This document shows positions 18,228 through 27,028 of a stretch of DNA of 64,000 bases, piece by piece; positions within the stretch are counted from its first letter, which is position 1; each line of letters opens with the position of its first letter. This DNA is from Actinomadura physcomitrii. Lineage in GTDB: Bacteria > Actinomycetota > Actinomycetes > Streptosporangiales > Streptosporangiaceae. Position numbers and translations under genes: made by a program. The stretch spans positions 1 to 64,000 of the forward strand of contig NZ_WBMS02000031.1 of the NCBI RefSeq assembly GCF_008923205.2, written 5' to 3'. Below the pieces are notes generated by a model. The model made no database searches. It was not told the origin of the DNA and saw nothing but the letters and a program-made list of their open reading frames with translations.

Positions 18228-19301
18228 ATGAACAAAGCACTGATTCTGGACGCGGTTCGGTCGCCCCTGGGTAAGGCCGGACCTGGCGGTATGTTCAGCG
18301 ATGTCTCTGCCGCCGACCTGCTGGGCCAGACGGTGCGCGCTCTGCTGTCCGAGGCAGCGGTCGAGCCGCGCGAAGTCGATGCCCTGTTCGTGGCCTGCCC
18401 ACGGCAGCCCGACGCGATCGTCCGCACTGCCGCGGACAACGCCGGGATTGCTGAGCACGCGCGGATCGTGACGGTACCCGGTGGGAATGCCGCTGGACAG
18501 GAAGTGGTCAATCAGGCGGCACAGGCGATCGCATCCGGCGCGGCCGACCTCGTCGTGGCGGCCGGTGTCGAATCGACGACCAGTCCGCGCGGCAGCGGCC
18601 CCGAGACGGAGGCGGCCACCGGCCGGACCGGGACACGCACGCGGTCCACTGCGGCCGCGGCGGCGTCGATCGCCGAGAAATGGGGCTTGTCCGGAGCCGA
18701 TCTCGACGCGTTCGCGGTCCGTTCCCGGGCACGCGCGGCGGCCTGCAGTCCCGGCGACTTCCTGGAGGAGATCGCCCATATCGCGATCGCGAACCCGGCT
18801 GCGCAACCGCTCGTGGTCCGAACCGACGAGACGCTCGACGGGAATGCCGTGAACGGCCATGAGGCCGCGTCGGCCGACGGTGCCGCCGCGGTGCTCCTCG
18901 TGAGCGAGCGCGCCGTACGGTTGGGAATGCGACCAAGGGCCGCGATCCGCGCGTTTTGCCACACGGCGGGCGATCCGGACGAGCCGATGTTGTCCGGCGC
19001 GATCGCGGCGACCGAGATGGTGCTCCGGCTCAGTGGACTGCGGGTCGGGCAGTTCGATCACTACGAGGTTCTGGAGGAGTTCGCCGCGGTGCCCCTGGCC
19101 TGGCAGGCCGAGTTCGGCGTCGACTCCCGCATGTTGAATCCTCGAGGCGGCGCTCTGGCGCTCGGTCACCCGGTGGGCGCATCCGGTTGCCGCATGATGG
19201 CGACGATGCTCAACGCCCTCGAGGCGACCGGCGGTCGCCTCGGCCTGCAAATGACCGCCGAACCCGGTGGCGCGACCGTCATGACGGTCGTCGAACGGTG
19301 A
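18228..19301 (+). CDS. Thiolase-fold protein lacking both catalytic cysteines
   Basis: A 357-residue protein with clear thiolase architecture (LILDAVRSPLGKAGPGG, LVVAAGVESTTSPRG, GGALALGHPVGASGCRMMAT). The nucleophile region reads TVPGGNAAGQE where active thiolases have a Cys followed by GSG. The second Cys region reads QMTAEPGGAT where thiolases have C-x-G-G-G. The NEAF loop has become LEEFAA. Only the GHP histidine remains. Ordinary condensing or thiolytic chemistry is therefore unlikely. It may be a scaffold, a retro-aldol or hydrolytic enzyme, or a decaying gene, though the frame is intact. The ATG at 18228 begins MNKALILDAVRSP. Confidence 0.8.
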   Translation: MNKALILDAVRSPLGKAGPGGMFSDVSAADLLGQTVRALLSEAAVEPREVDALFVACPRQPDAIVRTAADNAGIAEHARIVTVPGGNAAGQEVVNQAAQAIASGAADLVVAAGVESTTSPRGSGPETEAATGRTGTRTRSTAAAAASIAEKWGLSGADLDAFAVRSRARAAACSPGDFLEEIAHIAIANPAAQPLVVRTDETLDGNAVNGHEAASADGAAAVLLVSERAVRLGMRPRAAIRAFCHTAGDPDEPMLSGAIAATEMVLRLSGLRVGQFDHYEVLEEFAAVPLAWQAEFGVDSRMLNPRGGALALGHPVGASGCRMMATMLNALEATGGRLGLQMTAEPGGATVMTVVER

Positions 19302-19373
19302 ATGTGCGGCAGATCCGTCTCGCGTCGGGATGGCGTTCACAGCGGCCGCCCGCCGCACAATAGGAGGTTTGAG

Positions 19374-20618
19374 GTGCAAGAGGCAGAGCGCGACGTCGCG
19401 GTCGAAGACGAAGCGGAGTGGTTCCTGACGCCGGGGGACCCACGGCGCGGGGTGGCGCGGGAGGACCCGTATCCGCTCTACGCCCGGCTCCGCGAGCAGC
19501 GGCCGGTGCTGGAGTGCTCGCAGAAGCGCTGGCTGGTCACCCGGTACGCCGACGTGCTCGGCGTACTGCGCGGAAACTCGTGGAGTCGCGACGAGCTGGC
19601 CGCGGAGGGCGTCGCGCTCGACGCGGCGACGCTACCGCCGAGCCGTCGCCTGAGCGCGTTCAGCCTGCTTCGACGGGACCCACCGGATCACACGCGGCTC
19701 CGCCGGGTGGTCGCGCCCTTCTTCACCGCGCGCGGCGTCGCTCGCTGGCGGGCCCGGGTCGACGAGCTGACCCGCGATCTGTTGGAGGCCGTGCGCGACA
19801 AGGACTCGTTCGACTTCTACGCCGAAGTCTCGCGGCGCCTGCCGGTCATGGTGATCTGTGAACTTCTCGGCGTGCCGGCAGACGACATGGACGAGTTCGC
19901 GCGCTGGGCGGCGACGACCCTGTCCGTGCTCGAGCCGGGTGATGACCCGGCGGCGGTCCAGGCAGCCAGGGAGGCGGCCGCGACGTCCTGCCTGGAGTTC
20001 TTCAATGCGCTGGCCGACGAACGCGTGCGCAGCACTCGCCGTCCCGATGACCTCATTTCCCACATGATCGGCGTCGACGAGGACAGGCTGTCACGTGACG
20101 AGCTGGTCTCCACGGCGGTCATGCTGCACATCGCGGGGCACGAGACCACGGCGAACCTTGTGTCGAACGGGCTGTTGACCTTGCTCCGCCACGAGGACCA
20201 GTTCGAGCTGTTGCGTTCGGATCCGTCGTTGGTCCCCAACGCGGTCGAGGAAATGCTTCGCTTCGACTCACCGGCCCGCAACGCACTGACACGTATCGCC
20301 GTCGAGCCCGTCGAGGTCGGCGGGGTGACGATTCCGCGGGGTGACACCGTGTACGCCGTCCTCGGCTCCGCCAACCGTGACGGGGCCACTTTCACCGACC
20401 CGGACACGTTCGATGTGTCCCGGACGAACAATCCGCATCTCGCTTTCGGCAGCGGAATACATTACTGCCTGGGTGCGAACTTGGCTCGAATCGAAGCACA
20501 GGCGGTGTTCACGCGTCTGATCACCGACTATCCGCGGTTGCGGCTGGTCGCGGAGCCGCGTTGGCGAGATTCCTTTGTGCTGCGGGCGCTCGAAGGCCTC
20601 GAAGTCGCCTGGGAATGA
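19374..20618 (+). CDS. Cytochrome P450 (pathway 1)
   Basis: A 414-residue soluble bacterial P450. The I-helix oxygen motif is HIAGHETTAN, the ExxR pair lies in VEEMLRFDSPARN, and the haem-binding Cys is in AFGSGIHYCLGANLAR. The GTG at 19374 follows AGGAGG by 6 bp. No ferredoxin gene is adjacent, so electrons must come from elsewhere, possibly from the ferredoxin system at 36.6-41.6 kb. It belongs to a different P450 group from the tandem pair at 38-40 kb. Confidence 0.93.
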   Translation: MQEAERDVAVEDEAEWFLTPGDPRRGVAREDPYPLYARLREQRPVLECSQKRWLVTRYADVLGVLRGNSWSRDELAAEGVALDAATLPPSRRLSAFSLLRRDPPDHTRLRRVVAPFFTARGVARWRARVDELTRDLLEAVRDKDSFDFYAEVSRRLPVMVICELLGVPADDMDEFARWAATTLSVLEPGDDPAAVQAAREAAATSCLEFFNALADERVRSTRRPDDLISHMIGVDEDRLSRDELVSTAVMLHIAGHETTANLVSNGLLTLLRHEDQFELLRSDPSLVPNAVEEMLRFDSPARNALTRIAVEPVEVGGVTIPRGDTVYAVLGSANRDGATFTDPDTFDVSRTNNPHLAFGSGIHYCLGANLARIEAQAVFTRLITDYPRLRLVAEPRWRDSFVLRALEGLEVAWE

Positions 20619-20676
20619 CGCCATCGAAATATGCAGCCGGCCACGGCCGCTGCCGCAAACCACGAGAGGTCATCCG

Positions 20677-23600
20677 ATGAGCACACTCGACACCACTGCG
20701 AAGGACTTCGACTTGCACAGCAAGTACGAGGACGCGGCAGGACGTATTTACCTGACGGGATTGCAGGCCCTGGTGCGGGTGATCGCCGACCGGATCCGCA
20801 CGGATCACCGAGCGGGCTTGCGCACCCGTGGTTTCATTTCCGGGTATCCGGGGTCCCCCTTGGGAGCGTTCGACCTGGAACTGCACCGGCAGGCCGAACT
20901 GCTCGGCGGGCTCGGTGTGGTGCATCAGCCCGGGCTGAACGAGGAGCTGGGTGTCACAGCGGTCATGGGCAGCCAGACCGCTATGCGGTTCGGCAAGCTG
21001 CAATGTGACGGTGTCGCGGGCTTCTGGTACGGGAAGTCGCCCGGAGTGGACCGGGCAGCAGACGCGATCCGGCATGCGAACTACTTCGGTGCGACCCGCA
21101 CCGGTGGCGTCCTCGCGTTCGTCGGTGACGATCCCACCTGCAAATCCTCCAGTTTGCCCAACAACTCGGAGGGACAGCTCGCGGAACTCCAGCTGCCCAC
21201 CCTGCATCCGGGTTCGATCCAAGAGGTGCTGGACTTCGGCTTGCACGGCATCGCCCTGTCCCGCGTCAGCGGACTGTGGACCGGTTTCAAGGTCACCAAC
21301 TCCATCGCCGACGGCTCCGGCACCGCGGTGGTGGACCCCGAGCGGCTCACGTGTCTGGAGCCGATCGGGGTCGACGGACGCCCGCTGGGCAAAGATGAGC
21401 CGTCGACGTTGTCGCCACTGCAAATCTTGCAGGTCGAACGTGAGATCTATGAGGTGCGGCTGCCGGCCGCACTGGAGTACGCACGGCTCAACGGGCTGAA
21501 CCAGATCACCGGCGCACGCCGGGAGGCATGGCTGGGGATCATCGCACCCGGCCATCTGCACTATGACGTCGTCGAGGCGCTGCGTCAGCTCGGACTCGGG
21601 GAGGACGAGATAAAGCGGCGCGGCATCCGCTTGTTGCGGCTGGGCATGGTCTTTCCCGTCGACGAGGAGGTGATCAAGGAGTTCGCTCGTGGTCTCGACG
21701 AGATCGTCGTCGTCGAGGAAAAGGGCGCACGGCTGGAGTACGCGGTCCGCAATGCGCTGTACGGAAGCGCGGATGCCCCGAAGGTATTGGGGAAGCAGGA
21801 TATGCGGGGCCGGCCTTTCCTGCCCGCGCACGGCGGCCTCGACCCGGACGTCATGACCGACCCGTTGCTGTCCCGGTTGCGTACCCGCATCGACGAGAGC
21901 GCGCTGCGGGTGCGGCCGCACGACCCGGTGCGCATCAACCTGCCACTGATACCGCGCACGCCGTATTTCTGTTCGGGATGCCCGCACAACTCCAGCCTAC
22001 GCGTGCCCGACGGCAGCCTTGTGGGCGCCGGAATCGGGTGCCACTCGATGGTCGCTTTCATGTCACCCACGTTCGCCGGTGAGATCACGGGCGTCACACA
22101 AATGGGAGGCGAGGGCGCCCAGTGGATCGGTGCGGCCCCGTTCGTCGACACGGGGCACTTCTTCCAGAATCTCGGCGACGGTACCTTTTTCCACTCGGGC
22201 GAGATGGCGATCCGGGCCTCGGTCGCCGCCGGCACCACGGTCACCTACAAGATCCTGTACAACCGTGCGGTCGCGATGACCGGCGGGCAGGACGCCAACG
22301 GCGGGCTCGAGGTGCCCCAGCTCGCCGAGATGATGAACGTGATCGGTGTGAAGAAGACCGTCATCACCACCGAGGACATGAGCCGCTACAAAGGGGTCCG
22401 GCTTCCGAGGGGTGTGCGGGTGCTCCCGCGCGAGCGCATCGTCGAAGCGCAGGAGGAACTGCGCGACACTCCTGGCGTCACCGTGCTGATTCACGACCAG
22501 CAGTGCGCGGCCGAAGCACGCAGGCTGCGTAAACGCGGACGGCAACCCGAGCCGGCCCGGCGGGTCGTCATCAACGAGCGCGTGTGCGAAGGCTGCGGCG
22601 ACTGTGGCGCCAAGTCGAACTGCCTGTCCGTGCGGCCCATCGAAACCGAGTTCGGCGCCAAGACCACGATCGACCAGTCGTCCTGCAACAAGGACTACTC
22701 CTGTCTCAACGGGGACTGCCCGTCCTTCGTCGCCGTGGAGCCGGCCGGGTGGCTCGGACAGAAGCTGCACCAAAGGCGTGCCGGCACGTCAGCCGGCCGC
22801 GCGGCGGGAGTGTCGGCGCCGGACATCGAGGCGACCGAGCTACCCGAGCCGGTGAGCAGGGTCGATCCCGCAGACTTCCGGGTGCGGATGCCCGGTATCG
22901 GCGGCACCGGTGTCGTGACCGTCGCCCAGATCCTCGGCACGGCCGCACTGCTGGACGGCCGCTACGTCACCGGTATGGACCAGACCGGTCTGGCTCAGAA
23001 GGGTGGGGCCGTGGTCTCGGACCTGCGGATCACCGATCGCCCGACGAACGCCAGCCCCAAGCTGCCCGCCGGGGCGGTGGATCTCTATCTCGCGTTCGAC
23101 CTGGTCGTCGCCATGGCACCGGCCAACCTCGCCGGTCTCGCCACCGACCGCACGGCCGTCGTGGCGTCGACAACGTCCACCCCGACGGGCCGCATGATCG
23201 GCACCGATGCGCACCAGCCGGAACTGCGGGAATTCCTCGCCGAGTTTGAGCAACGCAGCAAAGCCGACCTGAACGTGTACCTCGACCTGGCCGAGCTCGC
23301 CGAGGGCCTGTTCGGGCGGACTACGTCGGCGAACCTGCTCGGGCTGGGCGTCGCCTACCAGCAGGGCCTGCTCCCGGTCAGCGCGGAGGCCCTCGAACGC
23401 GCCATCGAGCTCAACGGGGTCGCCGTGCGCATGAACCTGCAGGCATTCCGCTGGGGTCGGTGCTATGTCGCCGACCGGGAACGGGTGGAACAGGCGCTGG
23501 CCGCGGGAGGAGTGGCGCCGGCGCCGAGCACGCAGCCCGCCGGAGGTTCGTCGCTGGACGGGCTCGCGGAGTCCGGTCTCGGTGGCGAAGTCGGGCGGCT

Positions 23601-24243
23601 GGTCGCGGTGCGCGCACCCGACCTGGCGGGATATCAGAACGCGGGCTACGCCAAGCAGTACCTGGACCTGGTACGTCGCGTCGCCGCCGCGGAGGAGCGG
23701 GTGCTGCCGGGCTCGACCGAGCTTGCCGAGGCCGCCGCGCGCGGACTTCACAAGTTCATGGCGTACAAGGACGAGTACGAGGTCGCGCGGCTCCACTTGG
23801 AACAGGCGGCCCGTGAGAAGATCAAGTCGGTCTCGGAAGGAAAACCGGTCCGGGTGTCGTGGTATCTGCATCCGCCGGTGCTGCGCGCGCTGGGCATGCA
23901 GCGCAAGATCAAGCTCGGCCCGTGGTTCACCCCCGTCTTCCGAGGCCTGCGCGGTATGCGCGGCGTGCGCGGTACCCGGCTCGACGTGTTCGGATACGCC
24001 GGCCTTCGGCGGACCGAACGTGAACTGGTCGAGAACTACCGCACTCTCCTCGAGCAGCTGAGCACCGACCTCGCCGTCGAAAACCACAGTGTGGCGGTAA
24101 AGATCGCGATGCTGCCGGAGATGGTGAAGGGATACGAGGACATCAAGATGCGCAGTATCGAGGCTTACCGCGCGCATCGTGACAAGCTGCTCGGAGAATT
24201 CAACGCCCACACCCCCGGCCGCTCCGCACCGGGCGCCGGGTGA
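20677..24243 (+). CDS. Fused 2-oxoacid (indolepyruvate) ferredoxin oxidoreductase
   Basis: A 1188-residue single-chain enzyme of the indolepyruvate:ferredoxin oxidoreductase type, which turns aryl- or alkyl-pyruvates into acyl-CoA and reduced ferredoxin. The N-terminal pyrimidine-binding domain has GYPGSPLGAFD near residue 50. The thiamine diphosphate domain follows at about 430-640 (CSGCPHNSSLR, GIGCHSMVAF, MGGEGAQWIG). The Cys-rich iron-sulfur segment is at about 635-685 (CEGCGDCGAKSNC, CNKDYSCLNGDC). The gamma-type domain starts with MPGIGGTGVVTVAQILG. The ATG at 20677 lies after GAGAGG. It closes the long operon and provides a CoA-thioester-forming exit step. Confidence 0.9.
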   Translation: MSTLDTTAKDFDLHSKYEDAAGRIYLTGLQALVRVIADRIRTDHRAGLRTRGFISGYPGSPLGAFDLELHRQAELLGGLGVVHQPGLNEELGVTAVMGSQTAMRFGKLQCDGVAGFWYGKSPGVDRAADAIRHANYFGATRTGGVLAFVGDDPTCKSSSLPNNSEGQLAELQLPTLHPGSIQEVLDFGLHGIALSRVSGLWTGFKVTNSIADGSGTAVVDPERLTCLEPIGVDGRPLGKDEPSTLSPLQILQVEREIYEVRLPAALEYARLNGLNQITGARREAWLGIIAPGHLHYDVVEALRQLGLGEDEIKRRGIRLLRLGMVFPVDEEVIKEFARGLDEIVVVEEKGARLEYAVRNALYGSADAPKVLGKQDMRGRPFLPAHGGLDPDVMTDPLLSRLRTRIDESALRVRPHDPVRINLPLIPRTPYFCSGCPHNSSLRVPDGSLVGAGIGCHSMVAFMSPTFAGEITGVTQMGGEGAQWIGAAPFVDTGHFFQNLGDGTFFHSGEMAIRASVAAGTTVTYKILYNRAVAMTGGQDANGGLEVPQLAEMMNVIGVKKTVITTEDMSRYKGVRLPRGVRVLPRERIVEAQEELRDTPGVTVLIHDQQCAAEARRLRKRGRQPEPARRVVINERVCEGCGDCGAKSNCLSVRPIETEFGAKTTIDQSSCNKDYSCLNGDCPSFVAVEPAGWLGQKLHQRRAGTSAGRAAGVSAPDIEATELPEPVSRVDPADFRVRMPGIGGTGVVTVAQILGTAALLDGRYVTGMDQTGLAQKGGAVVSDLRITDRPTNASPKLPAGAVDLYLAFDLVVAMAPANLAGLATDRTAVVASTTSTPTGRMIGTDAHQPELREFLAEFEQRSKADLNVYLDLAELAEGLFGRTTSANLLGLGVAYQQGLLPVSAEALERAIELNGVAVRMNLQAFRWGRCYVADRERVEQALAAGGVAPAPSTQPAGGSSLDGLAESGLGGEVGRLVAVRAPDLAGYQNAGYAKQYLDLVRRVAAAEERVLPGSTELAEAAARGLHKFMAYKDEYEVARLHLEQAAREKIKSVSEGKPVRVSWYLHPPVLRALGMQRKIKLGPWFTPVFRGLRGMRGVRGTRLDVFGYAGLRRTERELVENYRTLLEQLSTDLAVENHSVAVKIAMLPEMVKGYEDIKMRSIEAYRAHRDKLLGEFNAHTPGRSAPGAG

Positions 24244-24328
24244 GAACTACGGACGTCTGCCCGATTGCGATGTCGACCCGGCTGTTTGGTTTCCACTCGA
24301 AGAGTCCGCGGTGCCTAGCGTGTTATGT

Positions 24329-24360
24329 ATGACATCAGATATATTATGCTATATAATAGC
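24329..24360 (+). promoter_or_regulatory. Near-consensus sigma70 promoter with overlapping palindromes
   Basis: ATGACA (24329-24334, five of six of TTGACA) and a perfect TATAAT (24352-24357) are 17 bp apart. They sit in a strikingly AT-rich 35-bp patch of very GC-rich DNA. The -10 region lies in two interlocked inverted repeats: TATTAT/ATAATA (24342-24347, 24353-24358) and GCTAT/ATAGC (24348-24352, 24356-24360). Transcription would start near 24364 and read into the IclR gene at 24476. The dyads look like an operator, possibly autoregulatory. Confidence 0.65.
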
Positions 24361-24475
24361 TACTGGAGGCTGCAAGCTCGATGCTGCCTCAGGTGCCTGC
24401 GAAGCCGGCTGCGTTTGGTGCCTCGCGGGCCGAGAGTCGCACAGGGCTGTGCTGGACGGATCGGAGTACGCGACG

Positions 24476-25351
24476 ATGTCGCAGGTCTATGTGGCGCCGG
24501 CGGTGGATCTTGCGTCCCGCGTCCTGAAGCTGTTGTCGGGCCACCGCACGTCGGCGGCGACACTATCCATGATCAGCGCCGAGCTGGACGCTCCGAAGAC
24601 CAGTTGTCTGCGAGTCCTGCGCACGCTCCAGGCGCACGACCTGGTCTGTTACGACCCAGAGTCGCGGCGGTACTCGCTCGGCTCCTACGCTGTGGTGCTG
24701 GGGGCGCGGGCGGCGGAGAACTCCGCCTTCCTCAGGGCTCTACGACCTGTCATCCGGGAAGCCGCGATCCGGACCGGATGGTCTTCGGCGGTCGTTCAGC
24801 GCAGCAGCGACGACCTGATGATGATGTACGTCGCGAAGTGCGAGAGTCCCCGGCTCCCTCGGGTGCCGATCTCCATCGGGAGCCGGTTCCCCATCGCCAC
24901 GACCAGCTACGGTAAATGGCTGCTTGCGTACTCGACGGAGAGTGAACGTGAACGCCTTCTGGCCGATCGTGTGCCGAGCATGACCGTGGGGACCGTCCTG
25001 GATCCGGTCATCCACCAGGCGCAGCTGGAGCGGATCCGCGAGGAGGGCGTCCTGGTCAGTCGTGAAGAATACGTCCGGGGTGTCACCGCGGTCTCGTGTC
25101 CGATCCTGGATGTCGACCAGACCCTGATCGGTGTGCTGGCCGTGCTGGCGCCGATCCGCCGATCCGATCGCGACCGGATCGAGCCTCTCGTGTCGGTCAT
25201 GCGCGACATCTCGCGGGCCCGCCGACTCAACTGCATGACGATTGGAAGCAACGGCCACCACGCACGCCAGATTTCCCCACGGGTGCCCGGCAGGTTGGCG
25301 GCAGTGGCGGCACCTGACGTCACGGAGGTGTACGACCGTGGGATTTGCTGA
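24476..25351 (+). CDS. IclR-family transcriptional regulator
   Basis: A 291-residue regulator with an N-terminal winged helix (LASRVLKLLSGHRTSAATLS, APKTSCLRVLRTLQAHDLVC) and a C-terminal effector domain (SSAVVQRSSDDLMMMYVAKC, PIATTSYGKWLLAYS, GVTAVSCPILDVDQTLIGVL). The ATG at 24476 is 9 bp after GGAG and gives the expected short arm before the helix-turn-helix. Upstream starts in the same frame overlap the promoter and are rejected. IclR proteins often control aromatic or hydroxy-acid catabolism. Confidence 0.85.
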   Translation: MSQVYVAPAVDLASRVLKLLSGHRTSAATLSMISAELDAPKTSCLRVLRTLQAHDLVCYDPESRRYSLGSYAVVLGARAAENSAFLRALRPVIREAAIRTGWSSAVVQRSSDDLMMMYVAKCESPRLPRVPISIGSRFPIATTSYGKWLLAYSTESERERLLADRVPSMTVGTVLDPVIHQAQLERIREEGVLVSREEYVRGVTAVSCPILDVDQTLIGVLAVLAPIRRSDRDRIEPLVSVMRDISRARRLNCMTIGSNGHHARQISPRVPGRLAAVAAPDVTEVYDRGIC

Positions 25352-25820
25352 CGTACCCCGAGCCGGTAGGCCGTCGCATGATCTGCGTGATGCGCGATTT
25401 CGCTTTCCTGGCACCGGTTCGCCGCTGCCGGAACAATTTCACCGCATCTGAGGTGCGCAGTGGGGCTACGGTCGATAGCCCGGTGTGGGCGCGGACTCTC
25501 CGAGATCGCGCGCAGCGGAGCGGGCGGGATCACGCTGTTTCCGGCTGCGGGAACGGCCGAGTGCGAGTTTCGATTTCACCCTGGTGGCCTGCTTCTCCCG
25601 GTGTGCGCCGGACGGCGTGACGTCCGAGGAAAACTATTCCGACGAAGCGTTGTGCGCGAGGCAAGCATTTCGTATTGTCATCGTGCCGGTCGCGCATCGA
25701 GCATGCATGGCCGGCCGCTTCACTCAGCCTACTCGGCCTGCCGTCACGCCGGTGTCAGCAGTCAGTTGATGCCGCGCTGGCGCGGTTGACGGGTTGGTGC
25801 CTTCTAGATGGGAGTCGATG
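25352..25820. other. 469-bp gap with no recognisable gene
   Basis: Open frames on both strands have no family resemblance. No strong promoter, hairpin or repeat stood out. It separates the IclR gene from the alpha/beta hydrolase and probably holds the latter's promoter. Confidence 0.4.
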
Positions 25821-26834
25821 ATGGTCGAATCGACCACAGCCACAGGTCAATCTCCGCGAACGGGTACGGTTGCCGACTCCGGGGCTTCGATGGCGTCCGA
25901 GGAGGTGGTTTTCCCCGTTGAGCTATCGCAGACGGGGAAACAGCGAATCGCGGGGACTGTTTTCGCACCACCGGTTTTGAGTGGAAACGTCGTCGCACTC
26001 GTCGCGGTGCCGGGAGGAACCTACGACCGGTCGTATTGGGATCTGCACGTGCCGGGGCTCGCGGGGTACAGCTTTGTCGAGGCTGCCGTCGCGCGTGGCT
26101 GTGTAATCCTGGCGCTGGACAATCTCGGGACGGGTGCGAGTTCGCGTCCGGAGGACGCGGACAAGGTGACGGCGGCCGAGATGGCTGAGGCCGTTGCGCA
26201 TGTCGCGAAAGCGTTCGCGGCTGGTCTGGGCACTGGTGCGTTCGCCGGCCTGGCGCCGCAGCCGGATGTGCGCATGCGGGGGGTCGGTCATTCGCTGGGT
26301 GGCTTGATCCTGACGACGGCGCAGGCGAATCACCGGCCCTTCGAGCGGATCGCGGTGTTGGGAACCTCGTTCGTTGAGCAGGTTGTCGGCGGTTCCTACT
26401 CAGAGGACGGCCAGAGCAGCCCGTCCAGCGAAGAGCAAATTCGTTTGACACAGCAGATGGCCGGTGCGAGTTGGGAGAGCGGTTATCTGGAGATGCCGCG
26501 CGAGATGCTGCGGCCGTTCTTCCATGCCGAGGATGTTCCCGATGAGGTGTTGCGCGCGGAGGAGGCCGGGGTCACGGTGCTGCCACGCCACGCCGCTATC
26601 GATATGTATCGGCCCGGGCTGCTCGCGCCGGTGGCTCGCAAGGTCGAGGTTCCGGTCTTTCTCGCCTATAGTGACGCCGACGTCTCGGCCAACCCGGCGG
26701 CCGAGGTCGCCGAGTTCGCCGGCTCGCGCGATGTCACCCTCTTCAGGCTCCCGGGCTCGGCACACTGCCACAACGCCGCGACGACCCGCGAGGTGCTGTG
26801 GGACCGCCTTCTGCTTTGGGTGGCAATTCCCTAG
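25821..26834 (+). CDS. Alpha/beta hydrolase
   Basis: A 337-residue hydrolase. The nucleophile elbow GVGHSLGGLIL is near residue 160, the acid is likely the Asp in AYSDADVSANP, and the His is in PGSAHCHNA. The oxyanion region VAVPGGTYDRSYWD is also present. Esters, lactones or thioesters are possible substrates. GGGAG precedes two consecutive ATGs at 25818 and 25821; the second has the better 6-bp spacing. Confidence 0.85.
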   Translation: MVESTTATGQSPRTGTVADSGASMASEEVVFPVELSQTGKQRIAGTVFAPPVLSGNVVALVAVPGGTYDRSYWDLHVPGLAGYSFVEAAVARGCVILALDNLGTGASSRPEDADKVTAAEMAEAVAHVAKAFAAGLGTGAFAGLAPQPDVRMRGVGHSLGGLILTTAQANHRPFERIAVLGTSFVEQVVGGSYSEDGQSSPSSEEQIRLTQQMAGASWESGYLEMPREMLRPFFHAEDVPDEVLRAEEAGVTVLPRHAAIDMYRPGLLAPVARKVEVPVFLAYSDADVSANPAAEVAEFAGSRDVTLFRLPGSAHCHNAATTREVLWDRLLLWVAIP

Positions 26835-26891
26835 CCCGGTGACCCAGCCAGCGACGGGCGATGCGCGGCGAGACGAAGTCGGATTTGCTGC

Positions 26892-26944
26892 GCGTGGCGC
26901 GCCAGTCGGGGGCGGCCGAGTGGAGCCCGCCCGGCGCGCCGCGC
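26892..26944. terminator. Large bidirectional hairpin between convergent hydrolase genes
   Basis: A 12-bp arm (26892-26903, GCGTGGCGCGCC) pairs with 26933-26944 with one G-U wobble. Inside the loop GGGCGG and CCGCCC form a second stem. It lies between the ends of two convergent genes (26834 and 27029), where a shared factor-independent terminator is expected. No U tract is present, which is common in high-GC bacteria. Confidence 0.6.
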
Positions 26945-27028
26945 ACGCAGCCACCCAGTCGGTACAGCCAGAGTGGTCGCTGTCGCGACCGGCGTGAGTC
27001 GGCGCCGTCCAGGCTTGGAGGTGCCCCG

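Noticed and set aside
24381..24527. 48-codon frame in the IclR leader, with GGAGG 11 bp upstream of its ATG
   Set aside because: The spacing is long, the product is basic and unlike known leader peptides, and it overlaps the IclR start; not enough support for a uORF.
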